DNA of 64,000 nucleotides from Paulinella micropora. Its lineage: Eukaryota > Cercozoa > Imbricatea > Euglyphida. The stretch lies in contig BJOX01000335.1 in the NCBI GenBank assembly GCA_009731375.1, positions 53,086-117,085 of the forward strand. Reading direction: 5' to 3'. The notes beneath the pieces were generated by a model. It had not been told where the DNA came from. It saw only the letters and a list, made by a program, of their open reading frames with translations, and searched no databases. The position numbers were made by a program, and so were the translations under genes. The stretch's first letter is position 1; each line of letters begins with the position of its first letter. Below are positions 43,282-53,800 of this stretch, piece after piece.

Positions 43282-46200
43282 ATGGACCAATACCAACCAG
43301 AACTATTTCCGCTCTACCATATTGAGCGACGAGGAGACTACATCAGACAAAGAGGCAAAAGAAGATTGTATCTCATTACAGCTCCAACCGCACTGCGACT
43401 TATAAACAGGCTAACGGGTGGTCATCCCGAACTAGTCGGTAGAAATAACTCACTCGTTATACCGTATGCCCCAGGGTGGGAAGCTCGCCTCCAGCAGCTA
43501 AACCCAAATACAAGCTATCTCGTTCATTTGGATTATGAAGGATATAATGGACCAGTTAGAGGAATATACAGAGCTAACGAATTAAAGCGGTCAATCAATG
43601 CGGTTAGAAACTTTGTGGAACTGCAAGCAAGATTTTACGAACAAAGAGAAGACAAAGACCTTAAAGTTATTACAATTGACCAAGTTCATCCGCAAAATCA
43701 TGCTGTCATACCAATGGCACAGGGTGAAATAAACTGTGTGCTAGAATGTATTATGAAAGACTTTCCAAACCCAAACAATAGAAAACGAAAACGAGATAGT
43801 GTGATACTAGAAAGATTTAAGGATATCAAATATGCCACAGCAAAGGACCTTGACGAAATGGAAGATTTCATCCGATGTAGGATTCATGTATTTGATGGTA
43901 TGAATTTGGTGTGGCGAGCATCTACTAAGGAATACCCAAAACAGATAATAATCAGATGTAATGATTATCACGCCACATTAATACAAGGAAAACAAAAAGA
44001 CATCTGTATCCAACACATAAAATCAATTGAGCTATTATACGATATTAACGAAAACATACCAGAGCCACGGCCCCAATATGCTACTAACCACGAAGCAAGT
44101 AATGTGAAACTATCTACGAACCAATACGAGAACAAATGGATATCACAGGAAGAACTCAACAACATCCAAACCCAAATGGAATTAGAACATAAGGATTTCT
44201 ATTCAATGACAGACCAATCTGGAAACATTGTAGGAATAGTAGATAAAGAAAACAAACTAAACTATAAATGCTTAGACCGTTTCAAGCACGCATCATTCGT
44301 TCCCAAAGATACCCCCGCTTGGTCATTACCATCATACTTCAAACAATTATTTATATATACTCTCATAGAAAAACATAAACCTAAGTTCCATACACAAATT
44401 ACTGAACCTAATATATTACGACACGTGAAATCTGGTCAAATACCATTTCATCATATTTTTAAACATCACACCAAAAACCCAAACAAGATACACCAGATTG
44501 ATATGGTAAAAGCTTATACAAATGCTTCGTTAGGTAATCTAGGGGAAATGTCATCATACTTCAATGAATACCCGATTGCCCCTCGCAACATAATTAATAT
44601 AAACCAAAATATGACACAAGAATACTACAACAAACTTAAACCTCTACACGGTTATGCGGTTTTTGATTACGACCAAAAGCACCTCAAGGTTCCAACCTTC
44701 TTCAACGGCTACACCACAAAAGGAACACAATGCCAACCCATACCCGCATTGTTGTATATGTTTGACCAAGGGGTTAAGATATTTATTAAGAGGTGCTATC
44801 TAGCAGACGACCACTTCAACCCCTTCAAAACCTTCTCAGAACACATATCAAATATACAAGATTATTACTTTGATAAGCCTGGCTTTGAACACGACACCTT
44901 AGCCAAAGCAACCAACTTACTAGTAGGCTCTCTCAATACTAACATACACCGAACTCAGCAAGTATCTACTATTTCAAAAACATACAACGAGCGAATACAT
45001 TTTATGATGAAAGAAAAAGGATATAGGTTATTGTTCCTGAAACGAGTTAAATACGATAAAAGTAAGTATGCAGAAATGAAGGACGACCTACTACCAGAGC
45101 GAATGATATACACATACCAAGATACAAACCCAACAGATAACATATTTCAAATGTCTCATTTAACTGACTATGTGCTAGCATACCAAAAGATAGTTGTTCA
45201 TAACCAAATGTTAAAGCTTGTAAATACTGGGCGGATTTTGTTATATTCTAATACAGACAGTATCGCATACGAAGGTGAATATATGAAAACAGGAAAAGAA
45301 TTTCGTCCCGAAGTTTTAGAACAGGATGAGTTCATTGCCCCACAGCTGAATATGACTTGTTTCGTTTCCTACATAAATGGCGAACCACGGATAACATACC
45401 AGCGACATAGCGGTTTCAAAGACATACTACCATTACAGAAATTCTTAGAAACACCACATAAACAATATCCAGAGTTCTCCGCCTTTGAGGATACAGAGCT
45501 TCCAGATTATAGCACCAAAGACGAAAAAGTGCCTTTACCAGAACAAGAATTATTACTTATTCACTGCAAAGCTGGAACGGGTCAATCTGAAATGATTAAA
45601 TACCTAACTGGTCAGCCATCAAAATACACTAACACACATTTCAAAGACAAAAAGACTTTATCAACCGCTATGACACACAATGCCCGCCAAGTTATTAATT
45701 CTGAATATACACTCCAAAAAATCCTAACAATGCTATATCATAGACTTCCGCTACCGATACCAGTTGGCGAAGAAGCAATTAATCACAGAATAACAATTNN
45801 NNNNNNNNGGCTACCGCTACCGATACCAGTAGGCAAAGAAGCAATTAATCACATAATAACAATTGATGAAGTTTCTATGCTTACTTCTAAGAATTTAGAA
45901 AGTCTGGACCATATGCTCAGAAAATACACCAAAATCAACAGACCATTCGGCGGTGTATCTATCGTCTTATTCGGCCACTTAGCTCAGCTTCCTTGCCCAG
46001 ACCCAACATCAGAACCATTCCACAAGTCAAAAACTTTCAAGCTATTTACAAAAATAAATATTGATACAAATTACAGACAAGCCAAAGACCTAGTTCTACA
46101 ATCTATCTTAAATAAGGTAGAAGACTATTACAAGGTCGGTGGTAATGAGCTTAGCCAACATAAAGCAAAAGACTGCCTACCTAATATACTAACACTTGAA

Positions 46201-46653
46201 GAATTAGATGCTCTCAATAAGCAAGTTAAGCCACACCCTAAACCGACTGACAAAAACCCACCTTTAATATTACACCACTCTAACAGCAATGTTAATGAAA
46301 GCAATAACAAAATGCTACAAAATAAACAACTTAAAACAGGTCATCAGGTTGTGTTTCGTTGTAATACAAAGGTTGTTCATAACGGCGATATTCACACTAT
46401 TACTAGGGATACCAAAGAACATATATTCATTACGATTGACAATATTGAGCAGAAATTTGATAGAAAAAAAACGATACCAGACAAGAAACCGTATGCTGAC
46501 ATCCAGCCGACATTCGCATCCACCATCCACTGCTCACAAGGCCGAACAACACCAGTGTGGATAAATCTAGACCTACTGTCAATTAATTTGTTATATGTTG
46601 CTTTAAGTCGTGCCACCTGCTTGAACGATATTGGACTATCAAACGAGTTATGA
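43282..46653 (+). CDS. Family B DNA polymerase-like/Pif1-like helicase fusion
   Basis: 1123 codons with a 10-N gap (45799-45808). Polymerase: motif A D407 (QIDMVKAY), a motif B-like region around 540-555 (LLVGSLNTN), and motif C at 655-660 reading YSNTDS, with Asn657 where the first Asp usually is. Helicase: Walker A at 762-769 (CKAGTGQS) with Gln768 replacing the essential Lys; Walker B with Asp862 and Glu863 (IDEVSML); a motif III-like VLFGHLAQLP; and motifs V/VI near the C-terminus (STIHCSQGRT, LYVALSRA), all in Pif1/RecD2 order. N-terminal residues 150-230 have C152 and H230 in contexts recalling an OTU-type cysteine protease, which is tentative. I see no 3'-5' exonuclease motifs. The fusion would combine strand synthesis and unwinding. 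It may be inactivated by the Walker A change, or the change may be a sequence error near the gap. Confidence 0.8.
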   Translation: MDQYQPELFPLYHIERRGDYIRQRGKRRLYLITAPTALRLINRLTGGHPELVGRNNSLVIPYAPGWEARLQQLNPNTSYLVHLDYEGYNGPVRGIYRANELKRSINAVRNFVELQARFYEQREDKDLKVITIDQVHPQNHAVIPMAQGEINCVLECIMKDFPNPNNRKRKRDSVILERFKDIKYATAKDLDEMEDFIRCRIHVFDGMNLVWRASTKEYPKQIIIRCNDYHATLIQGKQKDICIQHIKSIELLYDINENIPEPRPQYATNHEASNVKLSTNQYENKWISQEELNNIQTQMELEHKDFYSMTDQSGNIVGIVDKENKLNYKCLDRFKHASFVPKDTPAWSLPSYFKQLFIYTLIEKHKPKFHTQITEPNILRHVKSGQIPFHHIFKHHTKNPNKIHQIDMVKAYTNASLGNLGEMSSYFNEYPIAPRNIININQNMTQEYYNKLKPLHGYAVFDYDQKHLKVPTFFNGYTTKGTQCQPIPALLYMFDQGVKIFIKRCYLADDHFNPFKTFSEHISNIQDYYFDKPGFEHDTLAKATNLLVGSLNTNIHRTQQVSTISKTYNERIHFMMKEKGYRLLFLKRVKYDKSKYAEMKDDLLPERMIYTYQDTNPTDNIFQMSHLTDYVLAYQKIVVHNQMLKLVNTGRILLYSNTDSIAYEGEYMKTGKEFRPEVLEQDEFIAPQLNMTCFVSYINGEPRITYQRHSGFKDILPLQKFLETPHKQYPEFSAFEDTELPDYSTKDEKVPLPEQELLLIHCKAGTGQSEMIKYLTGQPSKYTNTHFKDKKTLSTAMTHNARQVINSEYTLQKILTMLYHRLPLPIPVGEEAINHRITIXXXXLPLPIPVGKEAINHIITIDEVSMLTSKNLESLDHMLRKYTKINRPFGGVSIVLFGHLAQLPCPDPTSEPFHKSKTFKLFTKINIDTNYRQAKDLVLQSILNKVEDYYKVGGNELSQHKAKDCLPNILTLEELDALNKQVKPHPKPTDKNPPLILHHSNSNVNESNNKMLQNKQLKTGHQVVFRCNTKVVHNGDIHTITRDTKEHIFITIDNIEQKFDRKKTIPDKKPYADIQPTFASTIHCSQGRTTPVWINLDLLSINLLYVALSRATCLNDIGLSNEL
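45799..45808. other. Assembly gap flanked by a duplicated segment
   Basis: Ten N. The about 50 bp before the gap (CTACCGATACCAGTTGGCGA to ATAACAATT) are repeated almost exactly after it (CTACCGATACCAGTAGGCAA to ATAACAATT). The protein therefore repeats LPLPIPVG..EAINH. Two contig ends that overlap but were not merged explain this best. The two copies differ at several bases, so two variants of the element may have been joined. Confidence 0.8.
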
Positions 46654-46656
46654 AAG

Positions 46657-46835
46657 TCATACATAAATTTTTTTGGCTCCTTTAGCTTTGAAGCTTCTAA
46701 TATTATGAACACCCCTCGTCGGCTTCACTAACTTAGTATTCACAGCTGTCGCTCCCAGCAATGATACTGGGTCAAATGCGGTTCGGTAGTTAGTGTTTAG
46801 CTTCGCAGTCTTCGCCCGCTTACCTTTCGGATTTA
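46657..46835 (-). CDS. C-terminal fragment of an unknown protein of the AT-rich element
   Basis: About 58 residues in a minus-strand frame whose stop (46657-46659) is 3 bp from the end of the polymerase gene. It is basic and lysine-rich (NPKGKRAKTAKLN, then VKPTRGVHNIRSFKAKGAKK). The open frame continues to 46863, but its first 9-10 codons are antisense of the kinase gene. The N-terminus was lost at the junction. Tight convergent packing is typical of virus-like genomes. Family unknown. Confidence 0.45.
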
Positions 46836-47407
46836 CCCTCCACCGGGACCTCAAGCCCGACAACCTAGTGCTCAGCCAGGACCGCCGGCGCCTGTGTCTG
46901 GTGGACTATGGCTTAGCGTCACGCCGGCACAGCCCCCCGGCCACCGCTAGCACCCCCCTGCCGCCCCTCGACGGAGCTCATTCTCAGTGGGGCACCTGCA
47001 TCGTAGGCACCTGGACGTACATGAGCCCCCGCGCGCACGTGGCCGAGGCCTCGCACCCGGTCGATGACTTGTGGAGCGTAGGGTACATGCTAGCCGAGGT
47101 CCTGGCCGGGGCACGCCTGCCGTGGGCCGGCCCGCGCCAGCACAGAAAACACAGCAAAAACCAGTACGTGCTCCGGTCCAAGCAGAAGTGGGAGCAGGAG
47201 CTGACGGGGCCGGTGGCGGACTACCTGGCCGCCTGCCGGCGCTGGTCCCGGAAGCCCTGGACGGAGCAGGCCGACTATGACGAGTTGTGCAGGTTAGTCA
47301 GACAAGCGCGGCCGGCCGGCCGCGGGCCGCGCGCCGCGCCGGCGCGACGCAAGAGCCAGCCGCCGGCGGGGAGCAGGGCCCCCCGGGGCGAGCCGGCCAC
47401 CCGATAG
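46826..47407 (+). pseudogene. Protein kinase C-lobe, CK1-like, 5' truncated
   Basis: Starts abruptly at GFTLHRDLKPDNLVL (HRD catalytic loop, His at 46841) and continues with VDYGLA (DYG in place of DFG, as tolerated in some CK1/VRK-like kinases), GTWTYMSPRAH, DDLWSVGYMLAE and LPW. These fit a casein kinase 1-like C-lobe of 160 residues plus a Pro/Arg-rich tail. The whole N-lobe (glycine loop, catalytic Lys, C-helix) is missing, because the sequence upstream is the AT-rich element. The fragment cannot be an active kinase unless upstream exons lie elsewhere. It shows where a host gene has been interrupted or a contig misjoined. Confidence 0.75.
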
Positions 47408-47876
47408 CGGCGGCGGGCCTGGCACGACGCCCGAGGAGCGGTTCTCCCTCCTGCTGCCCTCTCCCCCCGCCTCTCCTCCTCTTCTCTGGACCACCCCCTC
47501 GGTCGTCCCCCCTCGGTCGTCCCCCCCCCCCTCGGTCGTCCCACTCGGGCCTCCCCCCTCGGTCGTCCCCCCGCGGTCCCCCTCGGTCCCCCCGAGGGCC
47601 CCCCTCGAGGGCCCCTTCGGTCTTCTCTCCTCCCCGGGCCTCCTCGGGCCTCCTCCCCCCTCCCCTTGGCCCCCCTCCCCTCGGACTCCCCCCCCCCCTC
47701 GGGCCTCCTCTCCTTCCCCCGTGCTGTCCCCGGCCCGCCAGGGGAGGCCCGCCGCGGCTGGGGTGGTTATTAAAAGCACTTACTCTGCTACGCTGTGACG
47801 CCCGGCCCAGAGCCCGGGAGTGAAACTGACGGGGCAGAGAGCTAGAGAGAGAAAAAGTCAGTCGCCAGCCTCGACC
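47408..47876 (+). other. Pyrimidine-rich intergenic tract and putative promoter
   Basis: 47450-47720 is nearly all C, T and G on this strand, made of irregular repeats of CCCTCGGTCGTCCCC. It could form triplex or other non-B structures. A TATA-like ATTAAAA at 47768-47774 lies about 105 bp upstream of the surface-protein ATG. Long ORFs over this tract, on both strands, are by-products of its composition. Confidence 0.45.
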
Positions 47877-50800
47877 ATGCTCAGCGCGCTCGTCTGGGCG
47901 CTGCTGGCGGCGCCGGCCCGGTCGGCCTGCGCCCTGGAGAACGGCACGGTCCTCAACTGGAAGGCCCGGATCCTGCTGGCGGATTCGGGGCTCGGCTCCT
48001 ACGGGGGCTCGCCCGCCATCACGCTCAACATTGAGACGCCGGCCTCCTTTACCGGCGCCGGCTCGCCCTTGTTCCGGGCCCCCGCGCACTGCGGGCCGGG
48101 GGAACTGCCGCACGCCGCGCACGGGCGCAGCGGCGACGACTGCTGGGACCGCAACCTGGTGTTCCTGCACTACACGAGCGACTGCGCCTTCACGGTCGTC
48201 GACGAGGGGCAGGATCGGGTGCGGCTGTCGGGCACGGTGCAGGCCAACGCCTCGCGCGTGGTGAACTGGTTCGGCCTGGACTTTACCCAGACCTTCCAGT
48301 TCCCGCTCAGCTTCACGGCGCGCTTCGCGACCACGGTCGTGCTGAATTCCACGACCACGGCGCTCATCAACAACACCAACGATTGTTACCTGACGTCGCA
48401 CTGCTACGGCTTCGAGTGCGTGCTGGTGCAGCAGCGCCGGCGCGGCCTGCTGCAGGTCGCGACGGGCGGCCAGGGCGTGAACTTCTGCAACTGCAGCACG
48501 GTGGACCCCCACGGCGTGCCGGGGGTGTGCACGGGCGTGGTGCACGCCGACGCCAACTGCGGCACTGACACGGCGGCGCCCATCAGCCGCAACTGCCCGC
48601 ACACGGACCTAGTGATCGACCTGCGCGACCACGCGGCGCGCTTGTCGCGGGCGACGCTCGGGGGGCCGTACGGCCCCCCCGGCTATACGGTGCCGTCGTG
48701 GTGCGACTGCACATCGCCGCTGTCGCCAGAGCTGTACCAGGTGACGCAGGTGTACCGGGCCATCACGCCGCCCGCCGGTCCGCGCCAGGAGGTCCTGCTA
48801 GGCGTGCCGGGCAACGCGAGCTTCGTGTACGACCACGCGATCGCGAGCTACGTGTTTGGCGCCAAGGGCGCGTGGCGCGTCGAGTACCTGGTGCACGACG
48901 TGGCGGGCAACGTGGCCAACTGCAGCTTCTGGGTGCGCGTCGTGGACAGCTCGCCGCCGGACCTGGCCGCGCACCCGCTGTGCCAGGGGGGCCGCACGCT
49001 GCGCGTCCGCGGCCAGAACTCGGAGCCGTACCTGGACCCCGTGCTGCAGGCCGGCGGCAACCTGAGCGCCGTGCTGCGGGCGCAGTGGGCCGCCGACGGC
49101 TTCGAGGACAACAACCTGCGGCTGCTGCAGTCCTTCTCCGACGACCTGTGCGCGCACACCTACGACAACGTCGACAACGGCAGCACGCACTGCGCGCGCT
49201 ACTCGTACGCGGCGCAGTTTGCGCCGCTGCTGCAGAACTTCACGTCCGCCTTCGGCGGCGGCGACGCCGTGCGGCCCTGGCTGCCGGACGGGGTGTACGC
49301 GGTGGCGGCCGACGTGACGGACGAGGCGGGCAACGTGGCGTGGTGCAACTTCAGCGTGAGCGTCGACAACGTGCCGCCGGCGCTCGACTGCGCGGGCGGG
49401 CCGGGCCGCGCCTACCGCGGGGACGAGGTGGCGGCCGACGTGCTGTACCGGCACGGCGTGGCCCAGGCCTCGTACCCCGGGACGCGCGTCGACTCGTGGC
49501 TGGTGCTGCTGGAGCCCGAGGCGGTGCTGGGCGCCAGCGGCTACACGACGCCGCTCACGTCGGCGCAGCTGCGGTACGCGTCGGCCGAGGCCGCGACGGC
49601 GCACGACTTTTTGCGCGTGGTGCAGCGCACGCAGCCCGGCCGCGGCGCCTGCCCGGGGTCGGCGGAGGAGTGGCTGGCGGGCGACTCCGTGTCCACGCCC
49701 GGGGGGACGTGCGTGCAGCTGCCGGTGTACGCCGGCCACTGGTACCAGGTGGTGCCGGAGGTGAACGGGTCACAGAGCTACGGCGCGACGGTGGTGACGA
49801 TCAGGGGCCCCGCGGGCTGCAACGGCACGGCGCCGGACGAGCTGCGCTCCGACCACCTCGGCGCCGTGTCGGCCGGCTGCTACCCGACCGAGAACGGCAA
49901 CGCGACCTTCTGCGTCGCGCCCGCGGGCGCCGGGTACGCGGCCTGGGGCTACTGGGTGTGGCTGTGGGGTTGCGACCTGGGCTACGCGCTGGCGGCGCGG
50001 GACCTGTACGCGACCCACGCGGCCGCGGCGGGCGCGGGCGGCGTGGCGGGCGGCGGGCTGGCGGCGGCGGAGGCCGGCTCGCTGCGCCTGCGCGCGCTGT
50101 TCGAGGCGAACGCGGGCTTCGGCTCGCTCCGGCCGCTGCCGTACGGCTGGTCGCTGCGCGTGGGCTACGCGGCCTACGACGACCACGGCAACGTGGCCGC
50201 GTGCCTCGTGGACTACGAGGTGCGCGACCCGCAGCCGGTGCTGACGGCGGGCGAGGCCCAGGTGCGGTACGAGCTGCCGCCGGACTTTTGGGACGGGGGC
50301 GAGCTGCTGGCCACGCACGAGGAGGCCGCGCTGCGCCGCTCGCTCGTGGTGCGGCCGCAGGACCTGTGGCTGTGGGCCGACTACGCCGTCGAGGACCACG
50401 AGGCGCTGCTGTACACGTTCGAGTGGACGTCCACGTACACGGGCGCCTTCTGCGGGCTGGCAGCCACGGCCACGTACACGGGCGGGGCCGAGTTTGTGCG
50501 GACGCCGAGCCCGTGCACGGCAGCGCGCCGCCGCCGGCCACGACCACGGTCGTGCCGGCCAACACGGCCACGGCCGAGTTCGCGGACGGCGTGTCGGCCG
50601 GCGAGCTGGCGGGGCCCGCGTCACCGCCGGACCCGGCGCTGTCGTGGCTGCAGCGGCGCCGCCAAGTGCAGCAGGGCGGCGGCGGCGCGCTGCAGTACCA
50701 GTGCCTGGACGCGTACGAGGGGTTTTATGCGGCCAGCACCAACCAGACCCTCGTCAACGGCACCACCACGTACACGCGCACGCTGGCGGGCCGCGCCACC

Positions 50801-53800
50801 GACTGGCTGTACCTGTACCCGGGCGTGACGCACGTGACGCTCACGGTGTCGGACGCGGGCTTCTGGCAGTACAACCTGAGCGCGCGGCCGCCCACGCCCA
50901 CGCTGTCGGCGCCCGTGCCGCAGCAGCTGGTGCTGGCGCTCACGGTGGTGGACGTGACGCCGCCCGTGTTCCTGGACTGCCAGGGGGGGGTGTGGCAGGG
51001 CGGCGCGCGGACCGAGGTCAGCATCCCCGTCGGCTCGGCGCAGTTCTGGCTCCACACGGGCAGCGACGAGCTGTGGCCGGACTTTGGGCTGCGGCGCGTG
51101 CGCGACAACGCGGTCCTCAACGCCGACCTGGCGACGACGGGCCCGCGCGAGTACCTCAGCGTGTCGCCGAGCTACGGCTTCGGCCAGTGGCTGTCGTACG
51201 GCGAGCACAACGTGACGTACACGGCCGTGGACCCGTCCGGCAACTGGGCGGTGTGCACGCGCCGCCTGTTCGTGAACGACATCCAGGCGCCGTCGCTGAG
51301 CTGCGGCGCCAACGGCCACCTGGGCCCCGTGCCGAACGGCAACGCCAGCGCCAGCTACCTGGTGGCCATGGACCCCGGCCTGTGCGGCGTGCGGCCGACC
51401 ACGGCCGACGGCTTCGGCGTCAACTACAGCAGCTCGGACGTGCAGGGCCCCGTGCAGGTCGTGGTCGAGTGCACCGGCGACGGGGAGGCGCGCCGCCGCC
51501 TGGCACAGATCATCGGCCCGGGGACGGGCAGCGGCGGTGGCATCCTGTCGCTGGCCGTGCAGTGCGTGGCCGTCGCCACGGACCAGGCGGGCCACAACGC
51601 CAGCTGCCTCGTCAGCTACTACGCCCAGGACCGCGAGCCGCCCGTCGTGCACTGCCAGCCGGCCTGCACGGTGCAGCTGCGCACCGTGGCGGGCTTCGCG
51701 GGCTGCTTTGCGCCCCCGACCGACAACTGCGCCTACAACGACACGAGCTACGCGCCCGACCCGGCAGCCATCGCGTGGCTGAGCTTTGCCGACTCGCCCT
51801 TCACGCTGTACTCGACGGGCTCGGACAACAGCCCGTACTCGCCCGTGTCGGCCACGTGCGAGACCGTCGTCACGCTGTCCGGCTACTGCGGTGACGGCCT
51901 GCTGGACTTTTACGGGGCGCACGGCCCCGCCGAGGCCTGCGAGCTGAACCCGCACCCCGAGAGCCCCGGCTGCGCGTCCGACTGCACGTGCGGCGCCGGC
52001 TACGTGCCCGACCCGCAGGGCGGCTGCCTGCGGGCCTGCGCGGCGGGCGCCACGTGCACGCTCGACACCAGCCAGCTGCAGGGGACGCAGTGCGCGGCGG
52101 GCGCCGTCACCCTGTCGCTGCCGGGCTCGCCCGGCACGGCGTGGACGGTGGACGCGCTCAAGCCCGACTTCACGGCCGTGCGGGGCCCCGCGTACACCGA
52201 CTTCTACGTGGTGCCCAACGGGCTCGGCACGCGGCACGTGAGCTACCGCCACTGGGAGCGCAACACCAGCAGCTCGCCCTACGTGCGCTTCAACGCCACG
52301 CAGGTGCAGCGGGCGCTGCTGTTCCCGGACGAGCAGCTCGTGCTCGAGTGGTACCTGACGACCAACGTGGTGCAGGACGTGGCCGACCCCGCGCGGTGGT
52401 TGCAGCTGCGCGTGTGCGCCTGCGACTTCCAGAACGCCAGCCAGCAGCTGGCGGCCTTTGTGCTGGCGGCCGACAACAGCACGCTGGCGCAGACGGACGC
52501 GTACTGCGCGGGCGGCGAGACCACCTACGACCCGGCCACGTCGTGCTGGACCTTTACGGTGTGCCGCACGGGCGTGGTGGTGCTGGGCGTGCCGGCGTCG
52601 GCCGCCGGCAACCTGCTGCAGTGCCTGGACACGAGCACCATTGTCGTGAACAACAGCGCCAGCGCCTGCAGCTGGGCGCCGGCGGCCTGGACGCTCGTGG
52701 GCGGGCGCGTGCAGCTCAACCCCGGCACCACGTTCGCCGACCTGCGGCTCGTGTCCACGGGCGTGCCCACGGCGTTGTGGCTGAACGAGACCAGCCTGGC
52801 CGAGGGCCACTTCTTGGCGGCGCGGACCACGAGCGTCACGGTGCGCGCGGTGGGCGACGGGAACTTCACGGACCCCGGCTGCACCTGGCTCGTGACGGCG
52901 CTGGACGTGGTGCCGCCCGTCGTCACGTGCGCGCTCGCCAACACGAGCAACGCGACGGGGCCCACGGCCACGTACGGCAACGACCCGGGCCGCAACTACT
53001 CGGTGCTGGCCGGCTACCGCCGGCGCCTGTTGGTGGACGAGACGGACGCGTCGCGCGAGATCGGCTTCGACCCGGCGCTGCTGGCCGCCACGCTCCAGCT
53101 GCCGCTGTACGACGCGAGCGACGCGGTCCGCTTCTACGTGGGCACCACGACGCTGGTGTTTGCGGAGCCCGACTCGAGCGGCAACCCGCCGGTGCCGTGC
53201 GTGCTGTACGTCGAGGTGCGCGACGTGGACGCGCCCGTGCTCACGTGCCCGGACCTGACGGTGAACACGCTGCCGGGCCTCGGGTACTGGAGCGGCACGT
53301 CCCCCAACGTGACGGTGACCGACAACTTCGACGCGACCGTGGTCACCACGTACGCGCTGGCCGACCCGCTCGCGTACACGGGGCCGGACGCCTTCCACAC
53401 GCTGGTGCGCACGTACACGGACACGTACGGCAACACGGGGTCGTGCCAGTTCGACGTGCGGGTGCTGGACGACCAGGCGCCCGTCTTCACGGTGTGCCCC
53501 GCCGGGCAGGTGCAGAACATCAGCGTGGGCACGGCGGGCTACGACCTGGACCTGACGGCGTGGTACGCGGCGACCGACAACTCGGACCCGGCGCTCAGCT
53601 TCACGTACGAGGTGCTGGTGGGCCAGAACTACACCAACTACACGCAGACGCTGCCGCTGCTGCAGATCTCGCGTGTGCCGTACGAGCTCACGGCGCGCAT
53701 CACGGCGTACGACGACCACTCGGGCCTGTCGACGCAGTGCACGCTGCGCTTCGCGCTGCTGGACGCCTCGGCGCCCGTGCTGGCGTGCCCCGCGCCCACC

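Larger units (their letters stand above)
39733..46835. mobile_element. AT-rich virus-like/transposon-like replicon fragment with PolB-Pif1 fusion
   Basis: A sharply AT-rich, gene-dense 7.1-kb segment between copia sequence (left) and GC-rich host DNA (right). Genes run outward from a non-coding centre (41193-42114): two on the minus strand to the left, three on the plus strand to the right, and a last minus-strand ORF whose stop is 3 bp from that of the polymerase gene. It encodes a family B polymerase-like/Pif1-like helicase fusion, a GIY-YIG nuclease, zinc-finger proteins and an unknown protein. ORFs run off both ends, so the segment is incomplete. No capsid, packaging ATPase, protease, integrase or terminal inverted repeats were found. 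It resembles the replication half of Polinton, virophage or transpoviron-type genomes, but matches none exactly. Confidence 0.7.

Noticed and set aside
39733-46835. A complete Maverick/Polinton, virophage or Helitron
   Set aside because: No retroviral-type integrase, packaging ATPase, adenovirus-type protease, capsid protein, terminal inverted repeats or Rep-type HUH nuclease was found in the segment.
47298-48602. A 434-codon minus-strand frame over the pyrimidine tract
   Set aside because: Composition-driven: glycine/arginine repeats from the tract joined to an antisense shadow.
48698-50480. First third of the long plus-strand frame 48698-55423
   Set aside because: Before the frame change near 50500 it is a shadow of the HYR frame (Arg/Ala-rich). 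Only the part after that is genuine and belongs to the surface protein.
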